Assembly: GCA_949751835.1 (NCBI GenBank)
Contig: CATKHK010000003.1
Span: forward strand, 1 to 64,000
Source: Blepharisma japonicum
Taxonomy: Eukaryota > Ciliophora > Heterotrichea > Heterotrichida > Blepharismidae
Length of the DNA: 64,000 nt
Direction of reading: 5' to 3'
Positions 11,125 through 21,209 of the stretch are shown here, piece by piece. The translations under genes and the position numbers were made by a program. Below the pieces are notes generated by a model. The model worked only from the letters and a program-made list of their open reading frames with translations. It was not told where the DNA came from and did not search any database. How positions within the stretch are numbered: the stretch's first letter is position 1; every line of letters begins with the position of its first letter.

Positions 11125-12186
11125 TTAAAGATCAGAAAACTGAGATACGTTTAAATCATGCTGCTCAAATCTTCCATCCCTTCCAGAAGCATGTAAACTA
11201 CAACTTCAGAAAATTTTTTCATTAGTTCGCTGAATAAGATTACCCAATTGTTTTACGTGAAAATAATAAGCACCAAGCTTCTGACTCTCGCAGTTTGCGT
11301 TTATGCAGTGAATTGATTCCATAAATTTTAATGTTCTTTCTGTTTTAATTACTTCCATTATTTCTTCTTTAATTTTGTTTTTAAACCTAGCAGATTGAAA
11401 ATGCTCAAACTTATCTAAAGCATCATCGCTTCTTTTTATAATATCTTGCATCATATACTCATAGTTTTTAAGGTCACTAATGCATTTACTAGTGTATATG
11501 ATAGATTTTTCATGAATAGCAATCTTTTCTTCTAAAGCTTTGCAATAGTCATTGAGCCCCATAATTTGCCGATTAAAAGTCTCTAAAACATCCCCAAATA
11601 ATTTTTGATCAATTTGCTTTATTTTTTCTTCAGCTAATTGCAGGCATTTTTTTTCAAATCTTTTTAACTCAGATTCAATCATTTTTTTGACTATTCCTTC
11701 ATATCTTTCATCATATTTATATATATCGTCAAGCGATAGTTGTGTATTTCCAAGCAGCTGTCTGCAAGCATCGACTCCTTCTTCAGGTTTTAAAGTTAAA
11801 GCTGCTAAAAATGGATTTGTTTCACTTGAATTAATTTCTTTTGCATTTAAAATACTATTAATGGCATTTTTTATATACCCCAATTTGAATTCTACTTCAT
11901 TAAGGCATCTCTCGAGATTTTTTTCCGTTTTTGCTGCATTTGCTCAATGCTGCCTTAAAATATCAACTCTGAGCTTATCCATGTCTGATTTTTCTTTGTT
12001 TAAAAAATAAATTATCCTTATTTTTGTTTCTTGAAATTGATTATCATATACTCTTTGGCAAACATGAGTATTTCCTTGCTGTCTTGTATGAGCTTCTCAA
12101 TGGGCGCTACATGTATAAGTTCCTGTCTCAGTACACTTACAGTAATATTGGGCTTTTCAGCTGCAGCCTTGAAAGAAGCATCTCAT
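11125..12186 (-). CDS. B-box-like zinc finger and coiled-coil protein without propeller (353 aa)
   Basis: The frame crosses UGA-Trp codons (in the zinc finger, in QHWANA, and near the end) and stops at TAA. The N-terminus has the same Cys/His spacing as the gene at 1031 (C-x4-C-x7-C-x-C-x7-C-x2-H-x3-H-x7-H). Long charged helices follow, and the central SSETNPFLAALTLKPEEGV matches the equivalent EQDPVLGLLSLQPGEAI segment of the 1031 gene. It lacks the kelch propeller; the C-terminus instead has a short Cys/His-bearing tail. It is a shorter member of the same local family, and its function is unknown. Confidence 0.75.
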
Positions 12187-12274
12187 TGAGAATTATTTAT
12201 TATGTTCTCTACATTTCTAATATTTAGCTGAATTAAGTTTAAAATATAGCAAAAACCTCTATAATAATTAAGTT

Positions 12275-13462
12275 TTAAGCAATCAAACTTATTAATAACG
12301 CTACTGCTAGTGTAATTTCTCTTGCGGCTTCATCTTTTCCATACGCTTTTTTAGCTACTACATAATCATATTCAAACACATTCAGAACGCAATCCTCAGC
12401 CCCTTGAATTTCAGTATATCTTTCAAGTGCCAACCCATAATAAATCGTTGTAGCTGCTTCGCTGGATGTCCAGTAGTCATTAACGCAATTGATGTTATTT
12501 GGCCACAATCTTCTTTCAGTATTGCATGAAGACACATATTTATCATTCACCCACTTATAATTTTGTTGGATTAGTCTTTTATAAGGTGTATCTCCTAATA
12601 ATGGTGCACAGTAGGCGTCTCCATGAGGACTGTAGGAGCATGAGCAGGTTGAAATTGCGTATAATCCTGTATGAGAGTCAACATTTGAGACACAAGCTTC
12701 TGACTCAGTTGAATAGCATTTCCAAGGAAGGGAATGGTTCGATTTAAGCTCGTCTGTGCATAAATATGTAGCTGTCGCTCCTGTTCCTGATTTTGCACAA
12801 TATCCAGACGAGCACAAATTGGTGTAGTTTCCAACACATGACCCTTCCTGGACTTGTGACCCTGGAGTCAAGGATAAGTATTTAACGCATTTATTGTTTG
12901 TTGTAGTTGTGGTAGATATAATATCACAACCTGCATTATAAGCGCAGTCGTAATCATTTGCACAGTTAGTACCACCTACTTCTATTAATGCAGTGCACAC
13001 CGAAGTACCTGCAACTTTTTGGCAAGAGCTGCCAGGTACACATTGAGCGCTTGTTGTGCAGGCCGCACCAAGTGCTGTTCCTACACATATTCCGTTTGTA
13101 CAGCCGGTAGAGTAAAGGCAATCGGAGGCTTGGCTGCACTTTTCACCAGGGTAGGCATTCAATTTAGAAGCTGGAGTAGTTTCGCAAGTGTAGTTTGCCC
13201 CAGTTTTAGCCCCAGCAGTGCATGTCTGAGACTCCAGGCAAGGTTGGATGTAATAAATATCGTAATTCTTGTCATACCAGTTGCAGACATTAGATGAAAA
13301 AATCTGGCTGGACTTTTTGCATCTGTACATAGAACAGCCTGCAGCGTTTGAGCCTAGTTTTGGATCGACTTCTAATGTGTAGTCTTCTTTTTCTGCGTAT
13401 TCAGCTGCTATGACAGCAAATAAGGACAGCAGAAGCACGAGACTTGTGGCTTTGGAAACCAT
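12275..13462 (-). CDS. Cys-rich secreted or GPI-anchored surface protein (395 aa)
   Basis: The first 20 residues (MVSKATSLVLLLSLFAVIAA) are a signal peptide. The mature protein has about 40 Cys, often in CxxxSxC or SGYC-type spacings (CSQASDC, CTTSAQC, CANDYDC, CSSGYC), and NxT/S sites. The last 15 residues are hydrophobic (ITLAVALLISLIA) with no basic tail, which is typical of a GPI-anchor signal. No enzyme motif was seen. It resembles the Cys-rich surface or extracellular proteins that are abundant in ciliates. There is no intron and no UGA, so this frame reads the same in the standard code. Confidence 0.75.
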   Translation of the reverse strand: MVSKATSLVLLLSLFAVIAAEYAEKEDYTLEVDPKLGSNAAGCSMYRCKKSSQIFSSNVCNWYDKNYDIYYIQPCLESQTCTAGAKTGANYTCETTPASKLNAYPGEKCSQASDCLYSTGCTNGICVGTALGAACTTSAQCVPGSSCQKVAGTSVCTALIEVGGTNCANDYDCAYNAGCDIISTTTTTNNKCVKYLSLTPGSQVQEGSCVGNYTNLCSSGYCAKSGTGATATYLCTDELKSNHSLPWKCYSTESEACVSNVDSHTGLYAISTCSCSYSPHGDAYCAPLLGDTPYKRLIQQNYKWVNDKYVSSCNTERRLWPNNINCVNDYWTSSEAATTIYYGLALERYTEIQGAEDCVLNVFEYDYVVAKKAYGKDEAAREITLAVALLISLIA

Positions 13463-13629
13463 TTTTTATTTCTCAACAGCTAAACTACGAAAATAAAGTA
13501 ATTAATTAGTTATTTTTATTTATATTTGCTTTATTATTTACTTAATACTCTATTTTTTACCTACTTTAACTTATTGAAATTCCTTAAATAACGTTTATTT
13601 ATTACACAGCTAATAATTATAAATTTCTT

Positions 13630-15225
13630 TTAGACTTCTCTGCTGTTTGCGTTTATCTTTTGTCTAGTGGAAAATAATAAATCTGCAATGGATGCTGGGT
13701 ATTTTCTTTCTTCCCAAAATCAGTCAGTCACCCTTATGTTCCTTATTTTTGACATCGAAAGTGAAGTGAAAACGTCATTCATGCTCTCTAAAGCGTCATT
13801 TGCACTTGCGGCTCCATATAAATTTACAATATCATGCCAGGAGTATATTTTATTAAGTTCTATTTCCAGAGTTCTCAATACCCGATTTTCCCTGAGGCTT
13901 CTGGCCAAATACTCTAAATCTTTTCAGTCAATTTCGTTTCCATTTAATGAAAGAGTCAATAAACTTTGGTTTTCTGCCAGCCCTTCTGCTATTGCCTTGA
14001 TTTCTTCTTTTCCAAGCCTGAAATTTTCAATTTTCAGTGACCTCAGCATTTTATTTTCCTGTAGCAGCTTTTTCAGCTCAGTTTTAAGTTCCTCGCTTTT
14101 AAAGTGTCTGGTGCCTGGCTCACAGTCAAGTTTACTTTTATGGACTGTCAAAATCAAGTTAAATAAACTTCTACTGGCAGTAACCCCTCTTATAATATAA
14201 ATCATATTCTTGCATTGTATATCAATATTCTGCGAATTTGTCCCTAAATGCAGCATATCTTTAATTTCTAAATATTTTAAGCTTTGGTTTCTTTCTAGCA
14301 TTTCTTTCAGCATTATATAGCCTCCTTCATAAAATGTTGATTCCCTCATTCTTAAAATTTCAACTGAAGAGTTTGCTTTTAGCCCTGCAAAAATGACCAT
14401 TGCGCTCATAGTATTGAAACCACATCTGGTCTCAATTTCTTTTATATGAGTATTCGCTATGAACATTTGTGTGAAAAATGGCAGAGAATCTCTGTCCATA
14501 TCAATATTATCTAAAACCAGCCTAATTACAGTACGATTCTGCGATAAGCCAAGAATAAGTCCTGGGGTATAATTTTCTAAGTACCCAGAAAGAACATAAG
14601 TCTCAATCGAGGTATTCTGTGAGAATAAATAGGAATTCGATGGAGTTACTACCTGCGAGGGTGCATAAGAGCTTAAAACTCCTGAAGTGTTTTCTTCATT
14701 ATCAGCTGTTACAGATCTCTGCTCAAAATTTATGCCCAGAACCTTAATAGTAGAGTTCTGGACTAGAGCCCATTCAAGCTGAGAAAGTTGGGCAAAGCTT
14801 AAAGTTTTGAGATTAAGCTCCCTAATAAACCTGTTTCCTTCAAGTCCTGAGCAGAGTTTTTCGAATGCACTATCAGATATATCAAACTTTATTGATAATG
14901 CATCGACTCTTGCGTTTCTTCAATACACAATTCACTTTGACTTGCTGAAAAAATCAAGCCCAGTGCCATAAATAGTGACGCTTTGGAGTTTTTCTAAAGC
15001 TTGGGATATTGCTTTGCTTAATTGGTCGCTTTTGACGCCTGGAAGGTATAGTTTGAAAACCGCTGACTTCAATCTCTTATTTTTTGAAGCCAAAAGGCAT
15101 GCCTTTATAACGAATTTGAGGTTTCCATTGTAAAGCGTTGAGTCTATGACATAATTTTCTTTTGACAGTTCAATGTCTTTGAGATATATTTTAACAGGTC
15201 CTGGAGTGCTCGTTATGACTCCCAT
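13630..15225 (-). CDS. Leucine-rich repeat protein, RNase-inhibitor type (531 aa)
   Basis: The frame has several UGA-Trp codons (for example 14932-14934 and 13720-13722) and ends with TAA. From about residue 90 it shows degenerate LRRs of the ribonuclease-inhibitor type, such as RFIRELNLKTLSFAQL, SVEILRMRES, SLKYLEIKDM, MLRSLKIENFRLGKEEI, SLLTLSLNGNEIDWKDL and VLRTLEIELNKI. The 70-residue middle part (Ser/Thr/Asn-rich) is a linker. No catalytic domain is visible, so a protein-interaction role is inferred. The N-terminus MGVITSTPGP may be myristoylated. Confidence 0.75.
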
Positions 15226-15251
15226 TAAATTTAATTAAAATAAATACTAAA

Positions 15252-15974
15252 TTATAATAGACCTTCATACTCATATATTTCGCAATTTTCAAGCCACTTA
15301 AAGCTTCCTTTGTCTCTGCTCATGGTAAAAAATTTCATAAAATTGGAATGTCCGACTAAGGCAACGTTCCCTTCTTCTAAGTATTTTTTTCAAATTTCTT
15401 TAGTGTCTTGAGCTCTTCTATATGCATTTTCGTCACTTTCGATTCAATTTGGCTGCAGATTTCTCATAGTATTCAGCAACTCGACTGGGACATTTTGAAT
15501 TGGAAAACTTTTCAGTCGTTCAGTGAATTCATTTTGCACTATGTTAAGTAAATAATAGTCATTGCTAATTAAGCTCCAATCAAAATTTAAGTAATCTTGA
15601 TAGGGAAGTCCTTGATAAGAAGATACATCGGCGCCGTGATGGAGATTTTCAGTCAAAGATGGGTGGACAATAATCCTAGGCCTATCTGGATGATTTTCAA
15701 ATAAAATTTTGGCTGTCTTAAGGGCTCTGCGGAGTGGTGAAACAAGCACTGTTTTTATGTGAAGAGCCCGAGCTGAAGCAATAACTTGGGTAGCTTGATT
15801 TTCCCCATGGGGAGAAAGTTCAGTATCGATAGATTCTGGAGAAAACTCTAATGAAGGTAGATCAGCGATTTTTCCTAGTCGGGAGTAGTCCTCGACAAGC
15901 TGGTTTACTCGGCTTTGGGCGTGCCTAATAAGGAAAATGCGCTTTCTTTCCATATTCCTATAATAAATTTGCAC
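15252..15974 (-). CDS. Histidine phosphatase superfamily protein (240 aa)
   Basis: The first catalytic block is LIRHAQSRVN (the RHG motif with Ala) and the second is VALVGHSN near the C-terminus. An Arg in SPLRRALKTA and the ELSPHGENQA block are also conserved for this phosphoglycerate mutase-like fold. UGA-Trp codons (15444-15446 among them) must be read through to reach the second His. The substrate cannot be assigned. The start could also be the inner ATG seven codons later (MERKR). It diverges from the MORN gene with only about 40 bp between starts. Confidence 0.8.
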
Positions 15975-16014
15975 TGTCAGAACTTGTGAAGATATGGCGT
16001 TACATTAAATCAAA

Positions 16015-18087
16015 ATGGAAGATTCTTCACAAGCATCTCCTCTTTCACAAACATCAAATATATCACCTGGAAAATTTCCTTTATTTTCCCACAAGGTATT
16101 TAGCCCTACCCAAAAAAAACATAAAAAACGATTTTTCCAACACCGTCTCACAAAATTGGATACGATGTTTATTGATCATTTACCGATTATTCCCAAGTCT
16201 TCACATTTTCGACGAGAAAGTGAAAATTTAGGACTTTCAAGGCTGAAAAATAAGCAAACCCCTGATTTAAAGAATACATCTTTTACAGATGAATTGAAGA
16301 TTGCACTAAAGCACATATCAGTCTCTCCAACTAAAGAAAGGAAACATGAAAGGAAATTAACATACCCCAAAATTCAGATGAGATTTAGAAGTATTGAAGA
16401 TACTGAGATCTCTAATTTCATTCAAGCTATGTTTTCAAATGAACCAACACCTTTTAGAAAATCTGAATTAACGGTGGAGCCAGAATCAATTGATATTCGT
16501 GCCGCAGAAAAACTGCTTCAAGAAGCCAATAAAATCGTGAAGAATGGAATCAAGAAAAAACAAATCTCACAAGAAATCGGTGGAGCAATAGAAGAGTTCT
16601 GAAAAAGCAATATAAGCAGAAATGAGTTTGTGAGATGGGATTTATTTGAAGAAAGCTTGATTTGTTTTCTTGAAACTTATATGGTTTGCGATATGGCTAC
16701 ATTAAGAAAAGTCAACTGAAAAAAACTATTACAAAAAATATATGGAAATTTAGGCAAAAAATCAGATGATTTCTCACTTTGGCCAAAATCAATTACTATA
16801 GAAAATCCTGCTGTTTATGAAGAAAAACTCGTGTGGCTTTCAGATTGGATTAATTATATACAGGCTGGAGAATTACTGGAAGCTGCAAAATCGTCACTTG
16901 AAGATACGCCTACGTATATTTCTAATATTAGAAAAGGCGAAACTTATAAGTTCGCTTGTGGGAGCATATATAAAGGGGAGTGAAGAGAAGGCAAGCGTGA
17001 AGGCTCAGGAAACTTCATTTTTGCATCAGGCGAAAATTACCAAGGAAATTTCGCAAGAGGGTTGAGAGAAGACTATGGCACTTTTAAAGGCCACAGGTAT
17101 CTATATAAAGGGGAATTCAAAAAAGATAGGTTTCATGGTTATGGGAAAATAAAATTCCCAGATGATTCCACTTTTGAAGGATTGTGAAATAAAGGAGAGA
17201 TGAAAAATGGGACATATAAATGGAACTCTGGGTGGGTTTATAAAGGAGAGTGGCTAAATAATAAATTCGATGGGAACGGAAAATTGATTTTTCCTGATGG
17301 AAGCAAGCATAAAGGAACGTGAAAGGGTGGGAAATTGTGCGGAGAAGGGAAAATCACTAATAATGAAGGACTGATCATTAAGGGAGTGTTTAATGAAGGA
17401 CAAATACAAGGAGAAGGGATGCTTGAATGTAGAGATTATAAGTATAATGGAGAAATCAAAGACTCATTGCCTCATGGAAGTGGACAAATTGAATATATAA
17501 ATGGAAATGAATACTCTGGTCAGTTTTTTGAAGGAAAAATGCATGGAAAAGGATGTTTGAGAGGGAATAATGGAGATGTATACACAGGGACGTTTAATAT
17601 GAATATTAAGCATGGGTATGGAAAAATTGAATTTGCTGATGGAGGAATTTATGAAGGAGAAATTTCAGAAGGGGAGTTTAATGGAAAAGGAGTTTTTTGC
17701 TATCCAGAAGGTCATCAATATAAGAAATATGAAGGTATTTTTGAAGATGGAGTATTTCATAAAGAAGGAATTTTGGAATACAGAGATGGGTCTATATATA
17801 AAGGTGAATGAGATAATGGAGCAAAAACTGGAAAAGGAACTCTCAAAACATTAGAGTTTATATATGAAGGAGGATTTTATGATGGAAAATTCAATGGATT
17901 TGGGGAATATAGAGATGGAAAAGCTTTTTGCTTAGGAAATTGGATCTATGGAGTTCCTGATGGAAGAGCAGAAGCAAAAGACTGGGATGGAAATTTATAT
18001 GTTGGAATTTTCAGTAGAGGAGAGCCAGCCAATAGGCATAAACTTGATCCTGCTTTTCTTAAAAAAATATGTTATCATTCAAAATAA
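16015..18087 (+). CDS. MORN-repeat protein (690 aa)
   Basis: Residues about 1-310 are a basic, Ser/Pro-rich and helical N-terminal part. From about residue 315 there are some 14 MORN repeats of the form YxGEWxxGxxxGxGxxxxxxG, for example YKGEWREGKREGSGNF, YSGQFFEGKMHGKG and YEGEISEGEFNGKG. Many of the repeat Trp residues are encoded by UGA (GEW, GTW, GLW), and these supply the expected consensus residue. MORN proteins commonly bind membranes or cytoskeleton, and a cortical or basal-body role is plausible. No kinase or methyltransferase domain is attached. Confidence 0.88.
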
Positions 18088-20041
18088 TACTGAAAGTAAG
18101 TGTGTTGGTATAAGCTGTTAGAGAATAGAGTGATCGTTTCAACTCAAGCATTACTTATGACCTAATTTAATGGCAATTTTAACTTAAAGCCAATTTTAGC
18201 TTATTGGTCAAACTTAGCCAAATAGAAGGTCTTCACCTTCAGATAAACTTATAAGATCCATTAACGTGTTTGAATGATCTTCGCTCTCTTTAAAGTTTCT
18301 AAAAAATCCGACGTTTCTTTCCATGAATTTACGCTATCGGGCCCAATTTCTAGAGTAACATCCTTCTCTTAAGAATAAGAAATAAATCATATTTGGTTTC
18401 ATAATTCCATACAATATCTCTAAAAAAAGAGCTTGGGCTAGGAGGTGTAGAAACTGATTTTTTTGAGCAGACTCTTTCGGAGACCTAGAATCTCTTCTAT
18501 AAGTTGTGAATACTAATTTTCTAGATCTCTTTCAAGGGCACCCATCATTCATAAGTTTCAAGTTTAAGAAGCTCTCTCAGAAATCTTTATAATGATGATC
18601 AAAGGAACAGTGCCTTAACTTTTTTTCAATATGCACTGAATTGATATAAAACTGCAATATAGATAAATGCATCCGTCTTTAATAATACTTTTCGATTGCT
18701 TCTTTAATTTTTGAATATTGAGATCATCATTCCAAAGGGGGAGTGTGTTAAGCTTCATTGTGATGGTGAAGATTTTATTTTATGCTTAAAGAACTTTTAA
18801 AAACTGGATGTTATCCTCAAATAAAAATTCAGCACTTTTTTTCTTTACGGAGAATATTCTGTTTCAGCATCGGTCTTCACCCTCTTTGCATAAACTCAAA
18901 GCATAAAAATGATGGCGCTCTATTGATCTCTAGTCTTCTGAAGGCTGAATTATCTATAAAAATAAACTTGCATGCATTATTCCTTGAACCGTTTATTTAT
19001 ATAACTTCCATTTTCAATTTTATAGATTCATGTTTCATTACGGGCTTGCTTTATAAATTATTCAGCAAACCCAAAATAAATTAGCTATAGGCTCTATGAT
19101 GTACACTAACCAAAACATACTCTGCATGGATAGGTATTTTGGAACAACATATATTAACACAATGATGTTTCTTTAAATTTCAATATTTGAAGGACAATTA
19201 TTAAACTCTTTAAAAGGCAATAACCTCTCCATTGCGTGCAAGTATGCTCTAAACCAATGAAGGCTACTCAGACAATTTTTTTTTGGTTTTAAACAAAAAA
19301 TAGGTAAGCCCATAATGGGAACTTGTCAAGTAATAACCTAATACTTTTCAGAAAATCATAAAAAAAAATTATATTAAAATTTTTCTAAGGAAAAATCTTA
19401 AGAAATCATCATACCAATTTAGTCCCAATTAAAAAGTATATCTATTGGTGAATTATATTGAGAATGCAAAGTAAAAAATCGGTTTCTGCTAACTCAGAAT
19501 TATAAAAACACACATAAATAGCCTAAATTCTTTTGCAATGCCGCTCTAAATATTTGAATAGTTAAGGAATCACAAAATAAAATCAGCAACTTCTATATTT
19601 ACAGCAATTAAAGAAACCCTAAAAATTCAACAGCTTTTCAATTTTCGTATTATAGTAAGTTAGCTTCATCTAATTGAATTTGATGTATACTCAGAATGAT
19701 TAGCTATCTAAGGTAAAAAGCATTGAATTGCAAATGTCAGAACAGAATCAATTATTTCTGATTATGGAGCTATTTAATAAGCAACAGAAGTACAAAGTTT
19801 GCAAGTTGCTTATGAAAACATGAGGATAGCCGCACAAATGCACTATTTCTACTTCTAAACTGGTTCCTTTTCTCTTTGATAAGTATCATAAATTTATTAG
19901 ATTCATTGGAAATCCTTTAGAACATAATCAAATTAAACCTGGTAATGATTAATTAATTATTCCTAACAATTTTCTGAGATTTAATTTCACAATATCCATC
20001 TATTATCTTATAATTAAATATCTTCCAATGCGAAGAAGCAC
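18088..20041. other. 2-kb gene-free stretch with decayed coding fragments
   Basis: No intact gene was found. Coding-like minus-strand segments occur at about 19060-18840 (about 60 open codons after a UAA), 18760-18620 (begins MKLNTLPLWND) and 18480-18180, each ended by stops or frame changes. Near 19760-19860 a plus-strand fragment reads like coding (QVAYENMRIAAQMHYF). The pattern suggests one or more old pseudogenes. No family is recognised. Confidence 0.5.
18180..19060 (-). pseudogene. Decayed coding remnant, family not recognised
   Basis: Open blocks of 40-60 codons lie on the minus strand in changing frames, separated by UAA/UAG. They contain Trp from UGA, as in genuine genes of this genome. 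No intact start-to-stop frame exists, and I cannot name a homologue. Confidence 0.35.
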
Positions 20042-20776
20042 TTAAATTAACAGGTATGTCAGAAGAATTGAATCCAAATTAACCTTGAAATTGCCCTCCT
20101 TTCCTCTTATGATAGAACCTTCCTTTATCATACCTCTAAAAAATTTAATAAGTTCATCTACATTATTTCTGGTGGTAGAAGACTCACTATCCTGAGTTGA
20201 CTGCTCTTCAATAAAATTTGGCAGAACACGAATTTCCCCCTCTGCATTTATTATAATATCCTGAAGAGGAATGCCAGCATTTTCAAGACACCAATTTTCA
20301 ATTTCAGCATCTTGAATTTTACAAGAAGGAGGATATCTATGGAGATGCTCAAAAAGCGAAACTGAACCTTTGCCTGGATTTTGGGTAACTTCTTCAAAGG
20401 TGTATTTAAAAGGCATGGAAATAAGCACTGGTTTTTCGAGAACACCAGATAAACCACACCTTCTTCTACTACACTCTTCCTTACCCCATTTTCTGATTAT
20501 CTCGTCTTTTTCTGTACGGGGTGGTATTTCTGAGTTGTTATTGCTATCAGAGTATGAAAATCTCATTGTTTGACTATCCAGTTCAACAAATGTAGCATTT
20601 TTCTGCAAATGGCGTAGATTGTAGTTTGCATTATCAATAGTGTAGACTCTTTGCCAATCGCCTTCAGGCGTTGGGATATCAAACTGCATTGGGGATCCTC
20701 AAATTTGTGGGTTTCGAATTCTATCAATATCATCAAGATTCAGCTGTGATGGGGTTGCTACACTTTCATTTTGCAT
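20042..20776 (-). CDS. Uncharacterised protein (244 aa)
   Basis: The frame begins with MQNESVATPSQLNLDDI, crosses one UGA-Trp (PQIWGSP) and ends in TAA. No signal peptide, membrane segment or known motif was recognised. The central part has a basic Cys pair (EECSRRRCGL), and the C-terminal half mixes acidic loops and hydrophobic strands. It is isolated, with AT-rich spacers on both sides. The composition is normal for this genome and the reading frame is long, so it is likely real. Confidence 0.6.
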
Positions 20777-21209
20777 AGTTAGTTATTAAATATAAGATTT
20801 TTTATGATTCAGCTCCAATTATGAGCGTCAATCTTTTACTCTTGCAATTCTATATTTAAATATGGTTAATAAATCTAAATTTTTGAATCATTTCTATAAA
20901 TTTTTCAAAATTGACAATTCAAAGATTAATTAGCAAATCTATTTAGCAACATAATTATTTAATGTATTTGATTTTAAACTCTCATAAAAATTTCAGCATG
21001 ACCAAGAAACTCGATAAACTCTAAAGAAATTTTTAATCAGTTAAAATTGCTTGCTATCTTTTACGATTTTATTATTATTGCAACGGAGTATTCTTAAGGG
21101 ATAAGTATAGCATTATAATATCTTAAAAATAAAAGAAATATAATACAAATAGACAGGTTTAAAATTATCGTCTTATTATTGCTATGATTATTAAAGGAAT
21201 GACTATGAT
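20777..21209. other. AT-rich spacer
   Basis: Nothing was recognised. Confidence 0.6.

Noticed and set aside
18782-19084. A 100-codon plus-strand frame as a gene
   Set aside because: Its composition is unlike neighbouring genes, and the opposite strand looks more like decayed coding sequence. No domain was seen.
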